DNA from: Streptomyces sp. WM4235
GTDB lineage: Bacteria > Actinomycetota > Actinomycetes > Streptomycetales > Streptomycetaceae
DNA length: 20,747 nt
Assembly (NCBI RefSeq): GCF_001279725.1
Contig: NZ_LGDE01000467.1
Location: 1-20,747, forward strand
Direction of reading: 5' to 3'
A program made the position numbers and the translations under genes. A model generated the notes under the pieces. That model had not been told where the DNA came from. It saw only the letters and a program-made list of their open reading frames with translations, and searched no databases. Shown here piece after piece: positions 9,583 to 16,880 of the stretch (its first letter is position 1; each line of letters starts with the position of its first letter).

Positions 9583-10560
9583 ATGCGTACCTTCCGCGTA
9601 CGGACCGCGGCGCTCGCGGGAGCCGCCCTGCTGGCGCTGGCCGGCTGCGGGCTCAAGAGCGGTTCCCCGATGGTGGACGACGTACAGCCCGGCTCGGTCG
9701 GTCGGGGCGAGCCCCTGGCGGGCGCCTCCCTCACGGTGACCTCGAAGAACTTCAGCGAGAACATCATCCTCGGCCAGATCCTCGGCCTCGTCTTCAAGGC
9801 GGCCGGCGCGGAGGTGCTGGACCGCACCAACCTGCCCGGCTCGATCAGCGCGCGCGAGGCCGTCCGCAAGGGCGACGCGGACGCCATGTACGAGTACACG
9901 GGCACGGCCTGGATCACGTACCTGGGCAACACCGAGCCCATCGACGACCCGCGCGGCCAGTGGGACGCGGTGCGCAGGGCGGACCTGCGCAACGGGGTGG
10001 TGTGGCTGCCGCCGGCCACGCTCAACAACACCTACACCCTGGCCATCAGCAAGAAGAACAACGCGAAGTACAAGCTGCGGACGATGTCGGACGTGGCGGC
10101 GCTGGCCCGCAAGGACCCGTCGGCGGTGACGCTGTGCGTGGAGAACGAGTTCGCCTCGCGCGAGGACGGACTGCCCGGCATGGAGAAGGCGTACGGGATG
10201 AGGATCCCCACCGGCAACATTCAGAAGATGGACGCCGGGATCATCTACACCCAGGTCTCCAAGTCCGATTCCTGCCTGCTGGGCGAGGCGTTCACCACGG
10301 ACGGCCGGATCAAGGCCATGGACCTGGACATCATGGAGGACGACAAGCGCTTCTTCCCCAATTACAACGCGGCGCCGGCGATCAACGCCAAGACGTTCGC
10401 CGAGCACCCGGTGATCGCGAAGCTGCTGGCGCCGGTGACGCAGCGGCTGACGACCGAGGTGGCGCGGGAGTTGAACGCCAAGGTGGACGTGGAGGGCCAG
10501 GACCCGCACGCGGTGGCGAAGGACTGGCTGGTGAAGGAGGGGTTCATCAAGGAGGGCTGA
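9583..10560 (+). CDS. Osmoprotectant ABC transporter substrate-binding lipoprotein
   Basis: 325 aa, OpuCC/ProX-like (OpuAC domain). A short signal peptide ends in lipobox LAGC with the lipidated Cys at residue 22, so the mature protein is tethered to the outer face of the membrane. The ligand-binding core starts with LTVTSKNFSENIILGQIL and contains SARE, then GDADAMYEYTGTAW, whose aromatic residues are the kind that cage quaternary ammonium groups by cation-pi contact. It is the last gene of the operon, starting immediately after the previous stop (TAG-ATG). A weak hairpin (GAGCCG ... CGGCTC, 10559-10584) overlaps its stop. Ligand not determined: choline, betaine, carnitine or ectoine-like compounds remain possible. 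Confidence 0.93.
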   Translation: MRTFRVRTAALAGAALLALAGCGLKSGSPMVDDVQPGSVGRGEPLAGASLTVTSKNFSENIILGQILGLVFKAAGAEVLDRTNLPGSISAREAVRKGDADAMYEYTGTAWITYLGNTEPIDDPRGQWDAVRRADLRNGVVWLPPATLNNTYTLAISKKNNAKYKLRTMSDVAALARKDPSAVTLCVENEFASREDGLPGMEKAYGMRIPTGNIQKMDAGIIYTQVSKSDSCLLGEAFTTDGRIKAMDLDIMEDDKRFFPNYNAAPAINAKTFAEHPVIAKLLAPVTQRLTTEVARELNAKVDVEGQDPHAVAKDWLVKEGFIKEG

Positions 10561-10607
10561 GCCGCCGCGGCAACGGATCGGCTCCGAGGGCGAGTTCCAA
10601 AGAGAAC

Positions 10608-10651
10608 GTTGCAAAGAAACCCTTGCATAGGAATCTTTGCAACTCTATCGT
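10608..10651 (+). promoter_or_regulatory. Operator/promoter of the winged-helix regulator gene, probably leaderless
   Basis: GTTGCAAAG (10608-10616) and CTTTGCAAC (10635-10643) are a perfect 9-bp inverted repeat. A third half-site, TTGCATAG (10623-10630), lies between them. TTGCAT (10623-10628) with a 17-bp spacer to TATCGT (10646-10651) is a reasonable -35/-10 pair, and its transcript would begin about at ATG 10658, i.e. leaderless; the GGAG at 10652-10655 is too close to the ATG to act as a ribosome-binding site. The inverted repeat covers the -35 and spacer, the right place for autorepression. Confidence 0.55.
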
Positions 10652-10657
10652 GGAGCC

Positions 10658-11299
10658 ATGCCCGAGAAGAACGCCCAGAACCCCCAGCCCGTCGAACCGG
10701 TCGAGCCCACCCGGTCCGTCGAGCCCGTCGAGTCCGTCGAGCCGCAGGTGCGCATGCTCGACGCGCACTCCCTGCGCGGCCTCGCCCACCCGCTGCGCAT
10801 CCGTCTGTTGGGCGCCCTGCGCCTGCACGGCCCGGCCACGGCCTCCCGACTCGCCGAACGCCTGGGCGAGTCCAGCGGAGCCACCAGCTACCACCTGCGC
10901 CAACTGGCCGCGTACGGGTTCGTCGAGGACGCGCCCGAGCACGGCAAGGGCCGCGAGCGGTGGTGGCGGGCCTCCCACGACGGCACGGGCTTCGACGAGT
11001 CGCTGATCCTCGCCGCGGACCCGGAGACGCGGGTCGCCGCGGACGTCTTCCTGTCCGAGATCGCGAAGATTCACGCGCAGGAACTCGCCACCTGGATGAG
11101 CGAGGCGTCGAGCTGGCCCCAGGACTGGCGCGCGGGCTCGGACATCAGCGACTTCACGCTGCGGCTGACGGCCGGACAGTCCCTCGAACTCGTCCACAAG
11201 CTGCACGACCTGATCAACACCTACCGCGATCTGCCGCCGGCGGAGGGCACGGAGACGGTCCGTTTCCACACGCACGCCTTCCCCCGCCACACCGAGTAG
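10658..11299 (+). CDS. Winged-helix (ArsR-like, HTH_20) transcriptional regulator
   Basis: 213 aa. After an unusual Val-Glu-Pro-rich tail (about residues 10-30) comes a winged helix at about 37-105: LDAHSLRGLAHPLRIRLLGAL, then TASRLAERLGESSGATSYHL with recognition helix about 73-83, and the wing FVEDAPEHGKGRERWW. This sequence pattern is the ArsR/HTH_20 subfamily seen beside streptomycete MFS exporters. The rest (to 213) is helical and probably serves for dimer or ligand contacts; no metal-binding Cys cluster is present (there is no Cys at all), so metal sensing is unlikely. It leads an operon with a 77-aa protein and an MFS exporter, suggesting a drug or metabolite-responsive repressor of its own efflux pump. 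Confidence 0.88.
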   Translation: MPEKNAQNPQPVEPVEPTRSVEPVESVEPQVRMLDAHSLRGLAHPLRIRLLGALRLHGPATASRLAERLGESSGATSYHLRQLAAYGFVEDAPEHGKGRERWWRASHDGTGFDESLILAADPETRVAADVFLSEIAKIHAQELATWMSEASSWPQDWRAGSDISDFTLRLTAGQSLELVHKLHDLINTYRDLPPAEGTETVRFHTHAFPRHTE

Positions 11300-11331
11300 C
11301 CGCCACACCGAGTAGCCGCCACACCGAGTGG
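11284..11331. repeat. Three tandem 16-bp repeats across the regulator's stop codon
   Basis: CCGCCACACCGAGTAG occurs at 11284-11299 and 11300-11315, and once more with a single change (GTGG) at 11316-11331. The first copy encodes the last residues RHTE and the TAG stop; because 16 is not a multiple of 3 the later copies fall in shifted frames and lie outside the gene. Pattern of recent slippage duplication. Confidence 0.9.
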
Positions 11332-11378
11332 CCGCCGCCGCCTCGCCGCCCGCGAGAACCCGAAGAAGGAGTCCCGCC

Positions 11379-11612
11379 ATGCACGCCTTCGCCCACACCG
11401 ACCTGCACACCGCGCTCCACGCCGGCCGCACCGCCGAACTGGCGGCCGAGGCCGCCGCCTGGCACCTCGCCCGCGACGCCGCCCCGGTCGCCTCCGAGCC
11501 CGCGCTGCCCTTGCTGCGCAACCGGCTCGGGGAAGCCCTGGTCGCCGCCGGCATCCGGCTCATGCAGCCCGCGCACGTCCACTCCCGCGTGGTGCGCGGC
11601 GGCGCCTCGTGA
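11379..11612 (+). CDS. Small 77-aa protein of unknown function in the exporter operon
   Basis: ATG 11379 has a strong GAAGGAG (11365-11371) 7 nt upstream, and the stop overlaps the next GTG as GTGA, so it is very likely translated and coupled to the MFS gene. The product starts MHAFAHTDLHTALHAGRTAE and is Ala/His/Arg-rich and predicted mostly helical (TAELAAEAAAWHLARDA), with no Cys, no signal peptide and no membrane segment. I do not recognise a domain. Similar small proteins occur next to regulators and transporters in streptomycetes; a helper of the exporter or its regulator is conceivable but unsupported. Confidence 0.75.
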   Translation: MHAFAHTDLHTALHAGRTAELAAEAAAWHLARDAAPVASEPALPLLRNRLGEALVAAGIRLMQPAHVHSRVVRGGAS

Positions 11613-12961
11613 GCCGTCGCCCCTTCGTGGCCGTACTGGCCGCCAACACCATCTCCATAGCCGGGAGTTCCCTCACCCTCATCGCCGTACCGTGGTTCGT
11701 GCTGCAGAGCACGGACAGCGCCGGCCGGGCCGGGATCGTCGCCTTCTGCGCGACCCTGCCGGTCATCGTCGCCGCGCTCGTCGGCGGCCCGGTCATCGAC
11801 CGGATCGGGCGCCGCCGCATCTCGGCGGCCTCCGACCTGATCTGCGCGCTGTCGATCGGCGTGATCCCGCTGCTGCACCGGGCGGGGCTGCTGGAGTTCT
11901 GGATGCTGTGCGCCCTGATGGCGATCGGCGGCCTCGTCCACACCCCCGGACTGACCGCGCGCTACGTCCTGATCCCCCACCTCGCCGAGCACGCCGGGAC
12001 CACCGTCGGCAAGGTCGCCGGCCTGTACGACGCGGTCTCGCGCGGCGCCCGGATGGTCGGGGCCGCGGTCGCCGGCGTACTCATCACCGCCTTCGGGGCC
12101 GAGACCGTGCTGCTCCTGGACGCGGCCAGCTTCGCCGTGTCGGCGCTGCTCGTGGCCGTGTTCCTGCGCGGGGTCCCGGCCGCCGATCCGCAACGCACCT
12201 CCGAGAAGGCGTCGTTCGCGACTTACCGGGCCGAACTCGCCGAGGGATGGGCCTTCCTGACCCGTTCACGGCTGCTGACCGGCATCACCCTGATGGTGAT
12301 GGTGACCAACGGCCTGGACCAGGGCTGGTCCTCGGTACTGCTGCCCGTGCACGGTCGCGCGGCGCTGGGCGGGCCCACCGCCCTCGGCCTGATGGTGTCC
12401 GTGTTCGGCGGCTTCGCGCTGCTGGGCGCCCTGCTCTACGGGGCGTGGGGCGAGCGGTACCGGCCGCGGACGGTCTTCGCGGTGGCGTTCCTGCTGTGCG
12501 GGGCGCCCCGGTACGTCGTGGCCGCGTTCACCGACACCCCGCTGCCGCTCGCGGTGACGATGGCCTTGTCGGGGCTGGGCGCGGGCGTGCTGAACCCGAT
12601 CCTGACCACGGTGATGATGGAGAAGGTCCCGGACGCGCTGCGCAGCCGGGTGTCCGGGGTGACCACGGCGGGCTGCGAGCTGACGATGCCGCTGGGCGGC
12701 CTCGCGGCGGGCCTGCTCGTCGACGGGTTCGGCGCCGGCCCGGCCCTGCTGGCCTTCGCCGGGGTCTATCTGCTCGCCACGCTCGGCCCGTTGGTGTTCC
12801 CCGCCTGGGGCGGCCTGAACGACCGGCCGGCCCGGGTCGAGAGGGCCGGGGCGACGGACGCGACCGACCGGACCGTGCCCGCGCGGGGCGTCAGCAGGAC
12901 GGAACCGGCTGCCCCTTGTTCAGCGCCCGAAGGGAGCTCACCGCATCCGTCAGCGAAGTGA
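11609..12961 (+). CDS. MFS transporter (MFS_3 / EntS-like exporter)
   Basis: 450 aa with about 12 membrane helices. MFS motif A appears between helices 2 and 3 as GGPVIDRIGRRR (59-70). A proline-containing helix (LIAVPWFVLQ, 24-33), the loop between the N- and C-halves (about 195-215) and VPDALRSRVSG before a late helix fit the MFS_3 drug/siderophore-exporter group. GTG 11609 overlaps the preceding stop by 4 bp. It is expected to pump a small molecule out by proton antiport, under the winged-helix repressor of the same operon. The last 30-40 residues are a hydrophilic tail rather than membrane sequence. Its final 71 bp overlap the 3' end of the convergent protease gene. Substrate unknown. Confidence 0.9.
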   Translation: MSRRPFVAVLAANTISIAGSSLTLIAVPWFVLQSTDSAGRAGIVAFCATLPVIVAALVGGPVIDRIGRRRISAASDLICALSIGVIPLLHRAGLLEFWMLCALMAIGGLVHTPGLTARYVLIPHLAEHAGTTVGKVAGLYDAVSRGARMVGAAVAGVLITAFGAETVLLLDAASFAVSALLVAVFLRGVPAADPQRTSEKASFATYRAELAEGWAFLTRSRLLTGITLMVMVTNGLDQGWSSVLLPVHGRAALGGPTALGLMVSVFGGFALLGALLYGAWGERYRPRTVFAVAFLLCGAPRYVVAAFTDTPLPLAVTMALSGLGAGVLNPILTTVMMEKVPDALRSRVSGVTTAGCELTMPLGGLAAGLLVDGFGAGPALLAFAGVYLLATLGPLVFPAWGGLNDRPARVERAGATDATDRTVPARGVSRTEPAAPCSAPEGSSPHPSAK

Positions 12962-13688
12962 CGGGGATCAGCCGAAGCCCCTCGGGAAGTTCGGACAGGG
13001 CGTCGGAGCACTCCGCCTTCGGCACGAGGAACACGCTCGCCCCGTCCCGCTTGGCGGCCTGTGTCTTCAACGCCACCCCGCCCACCGCGCCCACCTCGCC
13101 GCTCGGGCTGATCGTGCCCGTGCCGGCGATGCTGCGGCCGCCGGCGAGATCGCCGCCGCTCCCGTCGCCGTCGAGCTTGTCGACGATGCCGAGGGAGAAC
13201 AGGAGACCCGCGCTCGGGCCGCCGACGTCGGCGAGGTTGAGCGTGACCTTCACGTCCTTCGGGTCCTTGTGGAGATAGCCGAGTGCGGCGGCGGAGGCCG
13301 TCGACTGCGACTTGGTCATTTCCTCCAGATTGTGCTCTTCGATCTCTTTGTCGCTCCCGCCCGAGGGATACACCGCGTCCTTGGGCATGACCGCCCGCGA
13401 GGTGTCGAACCAGTGGTCGACCAGCTCGGACAGGCGCACCGTCGTGGAGGGGCCGGTGGCCTGGATGGTGGTCATCCGCAGCTGCCCCTTGGTGTCCCGG
13501 GTGGGCATGCCCGTGACGGCGATGACGGGCTTGCCGTCACGGGAGCCGAGCACGTCGGCCGTGAGCCCGGGCTGGGCGATCACGAAGGGCAGCGGCGCGA
13601 GGGCCGCCACGGCCAGCAACCCGACCAGGGGCAGGGCGCAGAGCGCCAGGGCGGCGGGACGCGGCAGACGTGTGAGGCGTGAGAGCAC
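12891..13688 (-). CDS. YlbL-like membrane-anchored Lon-type (S16) protease lacking a PDZ domain
   Basis: 265 aa. One N-terminal membrane helix (about 13-33) is followed by the YlbL N-domain (QPGLTADVLGSRDGKPVIAV ... LRMTTIQATGP) and a helical linker. The Lon proteolytic domain follows, with the catalytic dyad Ser159 in DVGGPSAGLLFSLGIVDKL and Lys208 in VGGVALKTQAAKR, 49 residues apart as in the family. The usual YlbL protein has a PDZ domain of about 80 residues between linker and protease domain; here GYLHKDPKDVKVTLNLAD joins them directly, explaining the short length. GTG 13688-13686 has no Shine-Dalgarno but a TAGATT -10 box ends 6 nt upstream, suggesting a leaderless mRNA. The active site should face outside the cytoplasm. 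A Cys near the end (SC-stop) is unremarkable. Confidence 0.9.
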   Translation of the reverse strand: MLSRLTRLPRPAALALCALPLVGLLAVAALAPLPFVIAQPGLTADVLGSRDGKPVIAVTGMPTRDTKGQLRMTTIQATGPSTTVRLSELVDHWFDTSRAVMPKDAVYPSGGSDKEIEEHNLEEMTKSQSTASAAALGYLHKDPKDVKVTLNLADVGGPSAGLLFSLGIVDKLDGDGSGGDLAGGRSIAGTGTISPSGEVGAVGGVALKTQAAKRDGASVFLVPKAECSDALSELPEGLRLIPVTSLTDAVSSLRALNKGQPVPSC

Positions 13689-13694
13689 CCGGCC

Positions 13695-13700
13695 AATCTA
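13695..13700 (-). promoter_or_regulatory. -10 box TAGATT, leaderless promoter for the YlbL-like gene
   Basis: Read on the minus strand, TAGATT (13700 to 13695) matches the streptomycete TAGRRT -10 consensus. It ends 6 nt before the GTG start at 13688, putting the transcription start on or next to the start codon. No convincing -35 hexamer was seen 16-18 bp upstream. Confidence 0.5.
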
Positions 13701-13787
13701 TCGGGCCCGGTCGCGCCCTCCCGCGTGACCCGGCACGCCGGCACGCACACGGGAGAGCCCGCCCTCCCCTGCGGTGGGGATGCGCAA

Positions 13788-13815
13788 GACCCCGTACGAG
13801 GCTTCGTACGGGGTC
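13788..13815 (-). terminator. Terminator hairpin after the IclR gene
   Basis: GACCCCGTACGA (13788-13799) and TCGTACGGGGTC (13804-13815) form a perfect 12-bp stem with a GGCT loop. It lies 18 nt past the IclR stop codon and upstream of the YlbL-like gene, separating the two same-strand genes. Confidence 0.88.
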
Positions 13816-13832
13816 GCGGGCGTTCGGTCGGA

Positions 13833-14474
13833 TCAGCGCAGGGCGTCGGCGACCTCGCGGGCGGCGTCCACCACGCGCGGGCCGACCCGCTCGGGCACGG
13901 CGTCGGCCAGCATGACGACCCCGACGCTGCCCTCCAGGCCGGTGATGCCGACCAGGGGCGCGGCAGCGCCGCTGGCGCCCGCTTCGAGTTCGCCGTGGGT
14001 CAGCGTGTACCCGGGTTCGATGAGCGTGCCCTGACGGGCGGCCAGGATGGCCCGGCCGGCCGCCCCGCGGTCCAGCGGGTGACGGAAGCCGGCCCGGTAG
14101 GCCACGTGGTAGTCGGTCCAGGTCGGCTCGACGACGGCGACGGCGAGCGCCTCGCTGCCGTCCACGAGGGTCAGGTGCGCGGTGGCCCCGATGTCCTCGG
14201 CGAGGGACCGCAGTGCGGGCAGGGCCGCCTCGCGCACGAGCGGGTGTACCTGACGACCGAGCCGCAGCACGCCGAGTCCGACCCGGGCTCGGCCGCCGAG
14301 GTCCCGGCGGACCAGGGCGTGCTGTTCGAGCGTGGCGAGCAGGCGGTAGACCACGGTGCGGTTCACACCGAGGCGGTTGGACAGCTCCGTGACGGTCAGA
14401 CCGTGGTCGGTGTCGGCGAGCAGCTTGAGGACCCGGAGCCCTCGGTCGAGAGTCTGGGAGGTTTCCGCAGTCAC
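13833..14474 (-). CDS. IclR-family transcriptional regulator
   Basis: 213 aa, about 40 short of the usual 250, mainly through a compact N-terminus and C-domain. The winged helix spans about 5-65: SQTLDRGLRVLKLLADTDHG, TVTELSNRLGVNRTVVYRLL (27-46) and the wing LVRRDLGGRARVGLGVLRLG. The C-terminal effector domain (about 75-213) has ATAHLTLVDGSEALAVAVVE and HPLDRGAAGRAILAA, typical of IclR ligand domains that bind small organic acids. GTG 14474-14472 is preceded by GGGAGAGG 4 nt upstream. It stands alone with its own terminator; the target is not evident, although such regulators often control a nearby catabolic gene or themselves. Confidence 0.92.
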   Translation of the reverse strand: MTAETSQTLDRGLRVLKLLADTDHGLTVTELSNRLGVNRTVVYRLLATLEQHALVRRDLGGRARVGLGVLRLGRQVHPLVREAALPALRSLAEDIGATAHLTLVDGSEALAVAVVEPTWTDYHVAYRAGFRHPLDRGAAGRAILAARQGTLIEPGYTLTHGELEAGASGAAAPLVGITGLEGSVGVVMLADAVPERVGPRVVDAAREVADALR

Positions 14475-14801
14475 GACGCCTCTCCCTCTTTAGGTGGGCG
14501 GCGGTGACTCTCACGGGGTGGAGCGCTGCCGGTCCCTCGGCGACGCACGGAGAGGCCGCCGGTAGCGGCCATGGCACCGGCTGCGCTCCCGCGGCGGCGC
14601 TGCCACGGGGCGTTCGATGCGGGGACAGTATCCAGCAGGTTCGCTGAGCGGAAGGGCTCGTCCAGAATCCGGGCGCCTACTGCCCGCTTGTACCCATTTG
14701 TTCGAGCGGGTGTGTCAATTCGTAATCTTCCCCGGCATCTTCTCGCGCGTCTTCCCCGGCGCGCGTTCACTTTCCGAACGGATTGCTCCGGTGATGCCGA
14801 A
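14475..14801. other. Intergenic leader region upstream of the IclR gene
   Basis: About 330 bp without a credible gene. The DNA between about 14640 and 14790 is visibly less GC-rich, as in promoter regions. On the minus strand TTGACA (14718-14713) is a perfect -35 match, with GGTACA (14694-14689) 18 bp on as a poor -10. This would give a leader of roughly 200 nt before the IclR start. Nothing else recognised. Confidence 0.5.
14689..14718 (-). promoter_or_regulatory. Possible promoter of the IclR gene
   Basis: TTGACA (14718-14713) matches the -35 consensus exactly. GGTACA (14694-14689), 18 bp further on, is a weak -10. The long leader it implies lowers confidence. Confidence 0.3.
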
Positions 14802-14846
14802 ACGAGGACGGGGTCCGTGCGCGTCGCGCACGGACCCCGTCCTCGT
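14802..14846 (-). terminator. Very strong 21-bp hairpin terminator after the helicase gene
   Basis: 14802-14822 pairs perfectly with 14826-14846 (21 bp, GTC loop), beginning ACGAGGACGGGGTCC on the plus strand. It lies 21 nt beyond the helicase stop codon. It has no U-tract, as is usual in streptomycetes, and faces the IclR leader, so it insulates the two genes. Confidence 0.93.
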
Positions 14847-14867
14847 ACCCTCTCGCGGGCTGCGGCG

Positions 14868-16652
14868 TCACCGCATCCGGGTGGCCCACTCCTGGACCTT
14901 CTTGATGCGCTCCCGCAGCTGACCCGCCGTCGCCTCCGCGCTCGGCGGCCCGCCGCACACCCGGCGCAGCTCCGTGTGGATCACCCCGTGCGGCTTGCCG
15001 CTCTGGTGGACGTACGCGCCCACCATCGTGTTCAGCGACTTGCGCAGCTCCAGCAGCTCCTTGTGCGAAACCACGGGGCGCCGCTCCGCCGGCAGCTCCA
15101 GCAGGTCCGCCTCGGAGTCCGGCTTGCGCCGACTGTGGGCGATCTGCCGCGACTGCCGCTTCTGGAGCAGCATCTGCACCTGGTCCGGCTCCAGCAGCCC
15201 GGGGATGCCCAGGTAGTCCTGCTCCTCCTCGCTGCCGGGGTGCGCCTGCATCCCGAACTCGGCGCCGTCGTACAGCACCCGGTCGAAGACGGCGTCGGAC
15301 TCCAGCGCCTCGAAGGACATCTGCTCCTCGTCGCCGGTGTCCTCGTCCTCCTGTTTGTTCGCCTCGTCCATTTCCTTCTCGGACTCGGCGTACGGGTCTT
15401 CCTCGCCCTGCTTCTTCGGCTTGTCGAGGACGTGGTCCCGCTCGACTTCCATCTCGTTGGCGAAACCGAGGAGATACGGAATGGTCGGAAGAAACACGGA
15501 CGCGGTCTCGCCGCGCCGGCGCGAACGCACAAATCGCCCGACTGCCTGCGCGAAGAACAAAGGAGTCGAAATGGTGGTGGCATAAACGCCCACCGCGAGA
15601 CGCGGAACGTCGACGCCCTCCGACACCATGCGGACCGCGACCATCCAGCGGTCGTCGTTCGCGCTGAAATCGTCGATGCGTTTCGACGCGCCCGTGTCGT
15701 CGGACAGGACGACGGTCGCCTTCGTGCCGGTGATCTCCCTGATCAGCTTCGCGTACGCGCGCGCCGAGTCCTGATCGGAGGCGATGACCAGACCGCCCGC
15801 GTCCGGGATGCCCTTGCGGACCTCCGTCAGCCGCTGGTCGGCGGCGCGCAGCACGTTCGGCATCCAGTCGCCGCGCGCGTCGAGCGCCGTGCGCCAGGCC
15901 TGCGAGATGGCGTCCTTGGTCATCGGCTCGCCGAGCCGGGCGGCGATCTCGTCACCGGCCTTGGTGCGCCAGCGCATGTTGCCGCTGTAGGACAGGAAGA
16001 TCACGGGGCGGACGACGCCGTCGCCGAGCGCGTTCCCGTAGCCGTACGTGTAGTCGGCGGACGATCGGCGGATCCCGTCGTTCCCCTCCTCGTACGCCAC
16101 GAAGGGGATCGGGTTGGTGTCGGACCGGAAGGGCGTACCGGTCAGCGCGAGCCGCCGGGTCGCCGGATCGAAGGCCTCCAGGCAGGCCTCGCCCCAGGAC
16201 TTCGAGTCGCCGGCGTGGTGGATCTCGTCGAGGATCACCAGGGTCTTGCGCTGTTCGCACCGGTTGCGGTGCAGCATCGGCTTGACGCCGACGCCCGCGT
16301 ACGTCACGGCGATGCCGTGGTAGTCCTTGCTCAGCGGGCCGGCCGAGTACTCGGGATCCAGCCGGATGCCTATCCGGGCGGCGGCCTCGGCCCACTGCTT
16401 CTTCAGGTGTTCGGTCGGCGCGACCACGGTCACCTGCTGCACCACGTGGTGGTGCAGCAGCCAGGACGCGAGGGTCAGCGCGAAGGTCGTCTTGCCGGCT
16501 CCGGGGGTCGCGACCGCGAGGAAATCGCGCGGCTGGGTCTCCAGGTACCGGTTCAGCGCACCCTCTTGCCAGGCGCGCAGCTTGCTGGCGGTACCCCACG
16601 GCGCGCGGCCGGGGAAGGCGGGTGAGAGGTGGTGGGAGGCGGTAGTAGTCAC
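14868..16652 (-). CDS. DEAD/DEAH-box superfamily 2 helicase with acidic insertion
   Basis: 594 aa. Helicase motifs in order: an aromatic-Gln region LRAWQEGAL (25-33), motif I ATPGAGKTT (48-56), motif Ia VVAPTEHLKKQW (76-87), motif II LDEIHH (141-146), motif III LTGTPFRSD (170-178), motif V VSEGVDVPRL (343-352) and motif VI QAVGRFVRSRRRGE (369-382). This pattern is the XPB/type-III-restriction-like branch of SF2, acting on DNA or RNA by ATP-driven translocation. Residues about 410-450 are a striking acidic low-complexity insertion (KKQGEEDPYAESEKEMDE, then QEDEDTGDEEQ). The C-terminal 150 residues are basic and helical, ending KKVQEWATRMR. No nuclease or methylase partner gene is adjacent, so it seems a housekeeping helicase, not a restriction system. 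GTG 16652-16650 has a CGGAGA upstream. Precise role unknown. Confidence 0.92.
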   Translation of the reverse strand: MTTTASHHLSPAFPGRAPWGTASKLRAWQEGALNRYLETQPRDFLAVATPGAGKTTFALTLASWLLHHHVVQQVTVVAPTEHLKKQWAEAAARIGIRLDPEYSAGPLSKDYHGIAVTYAGVGVKPMLHRNRCEQRKTLVILDEIHHAGDSKSWGEACLEAFDPATRRLALTGTPFRSDTNPIPFVAYEEGNDGIRRSSADYTYGYGNALGDGVVRPVIFLSYSGNMRWRTKAGDEIAARLGEPMTKDAISQAWRTALDARGDWMPNVLRAADQRLTEVRKGIPDAGGLVIASDQDSARAYAKLIREITGTKATVVLSDDTGASKRIDDFSANDDRWMVAVRMVSEGVDVPRLAVGVYATTISTPLFFAQAVGRFVRSRRRGETASVFLPTIPYLLGFANEMEVERDHVLDKPKKQGEEDPYAESEKEMDEANKQEDEDTGDEEQMSFEALESDAVFDRVLYDGAEFGMQAHPGSEEEQDYLGIPGLLEPDQVQMLLQKRQSRQIAHSRRKPDSEADLLELPAERRPVVSHKELLELRKSLNTMVGAYVHQSGKPHGVIHTELRRVCGGPPSAEATAGQLRERIKKVQEWATRMR

Positions 16653-16731
16653 GGTCTCCGGTTCGTGCTCTCGGTGTATCTGGTACGGGCGGGAAGCGGT
16701 CGTACGTAGGACAACCGGGCCACCTTACCGG

Positions 16732-16766
16732 CACGGGCCCGCCCCTCGCGGAGGGACAGGCCCGTG
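16732..16766 (-). terminator. Hairpin downstream of the DHA2-like MFS gene
   Basis: CACGGGCC (16732-16739) pairs with GGCCCGTG (16759-16766). A symmetric 3x3 internal loop leads to an inner CCCTC-GCG-GAGGG stem. It lies about 115 nt after the MFS stop and about 80 nt before the helicase start, separating two same-strand genes. Confidence 0.65.
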
Positions 16767-16880
16767 ACCTCGGCGGGTGCGGCGAGCATCACATCCGTCG
16801 CGCTCGCGGCGCGGCCCGGGTGCCGTCACCCGTGTTCCCCGAGACGGCGCGGCCCCACCGGCCCGCGGGCCTCGCCCCGG

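Noticed and set aside
14471..14770. Minus-strand frame of 99 codons whose stop overlaps the IclR start (GTGA), suggesting a coupled small gene
   Set aside because: Codon use is unlike the neighbours (TTA, AGA, GGA, ATT, AAT, ACA), the translation is Arg-rich and resembles nothing known, and it includes a promoter-like AT-richer stretch. The overlap is coincidental.
14868..16652. Restriction or phage-defence system built around the helicase
   Set aside because: Neighbours are an IclR regulator and an MFS exporter; no nuclease, methyltransferase or sensor domain is seen.
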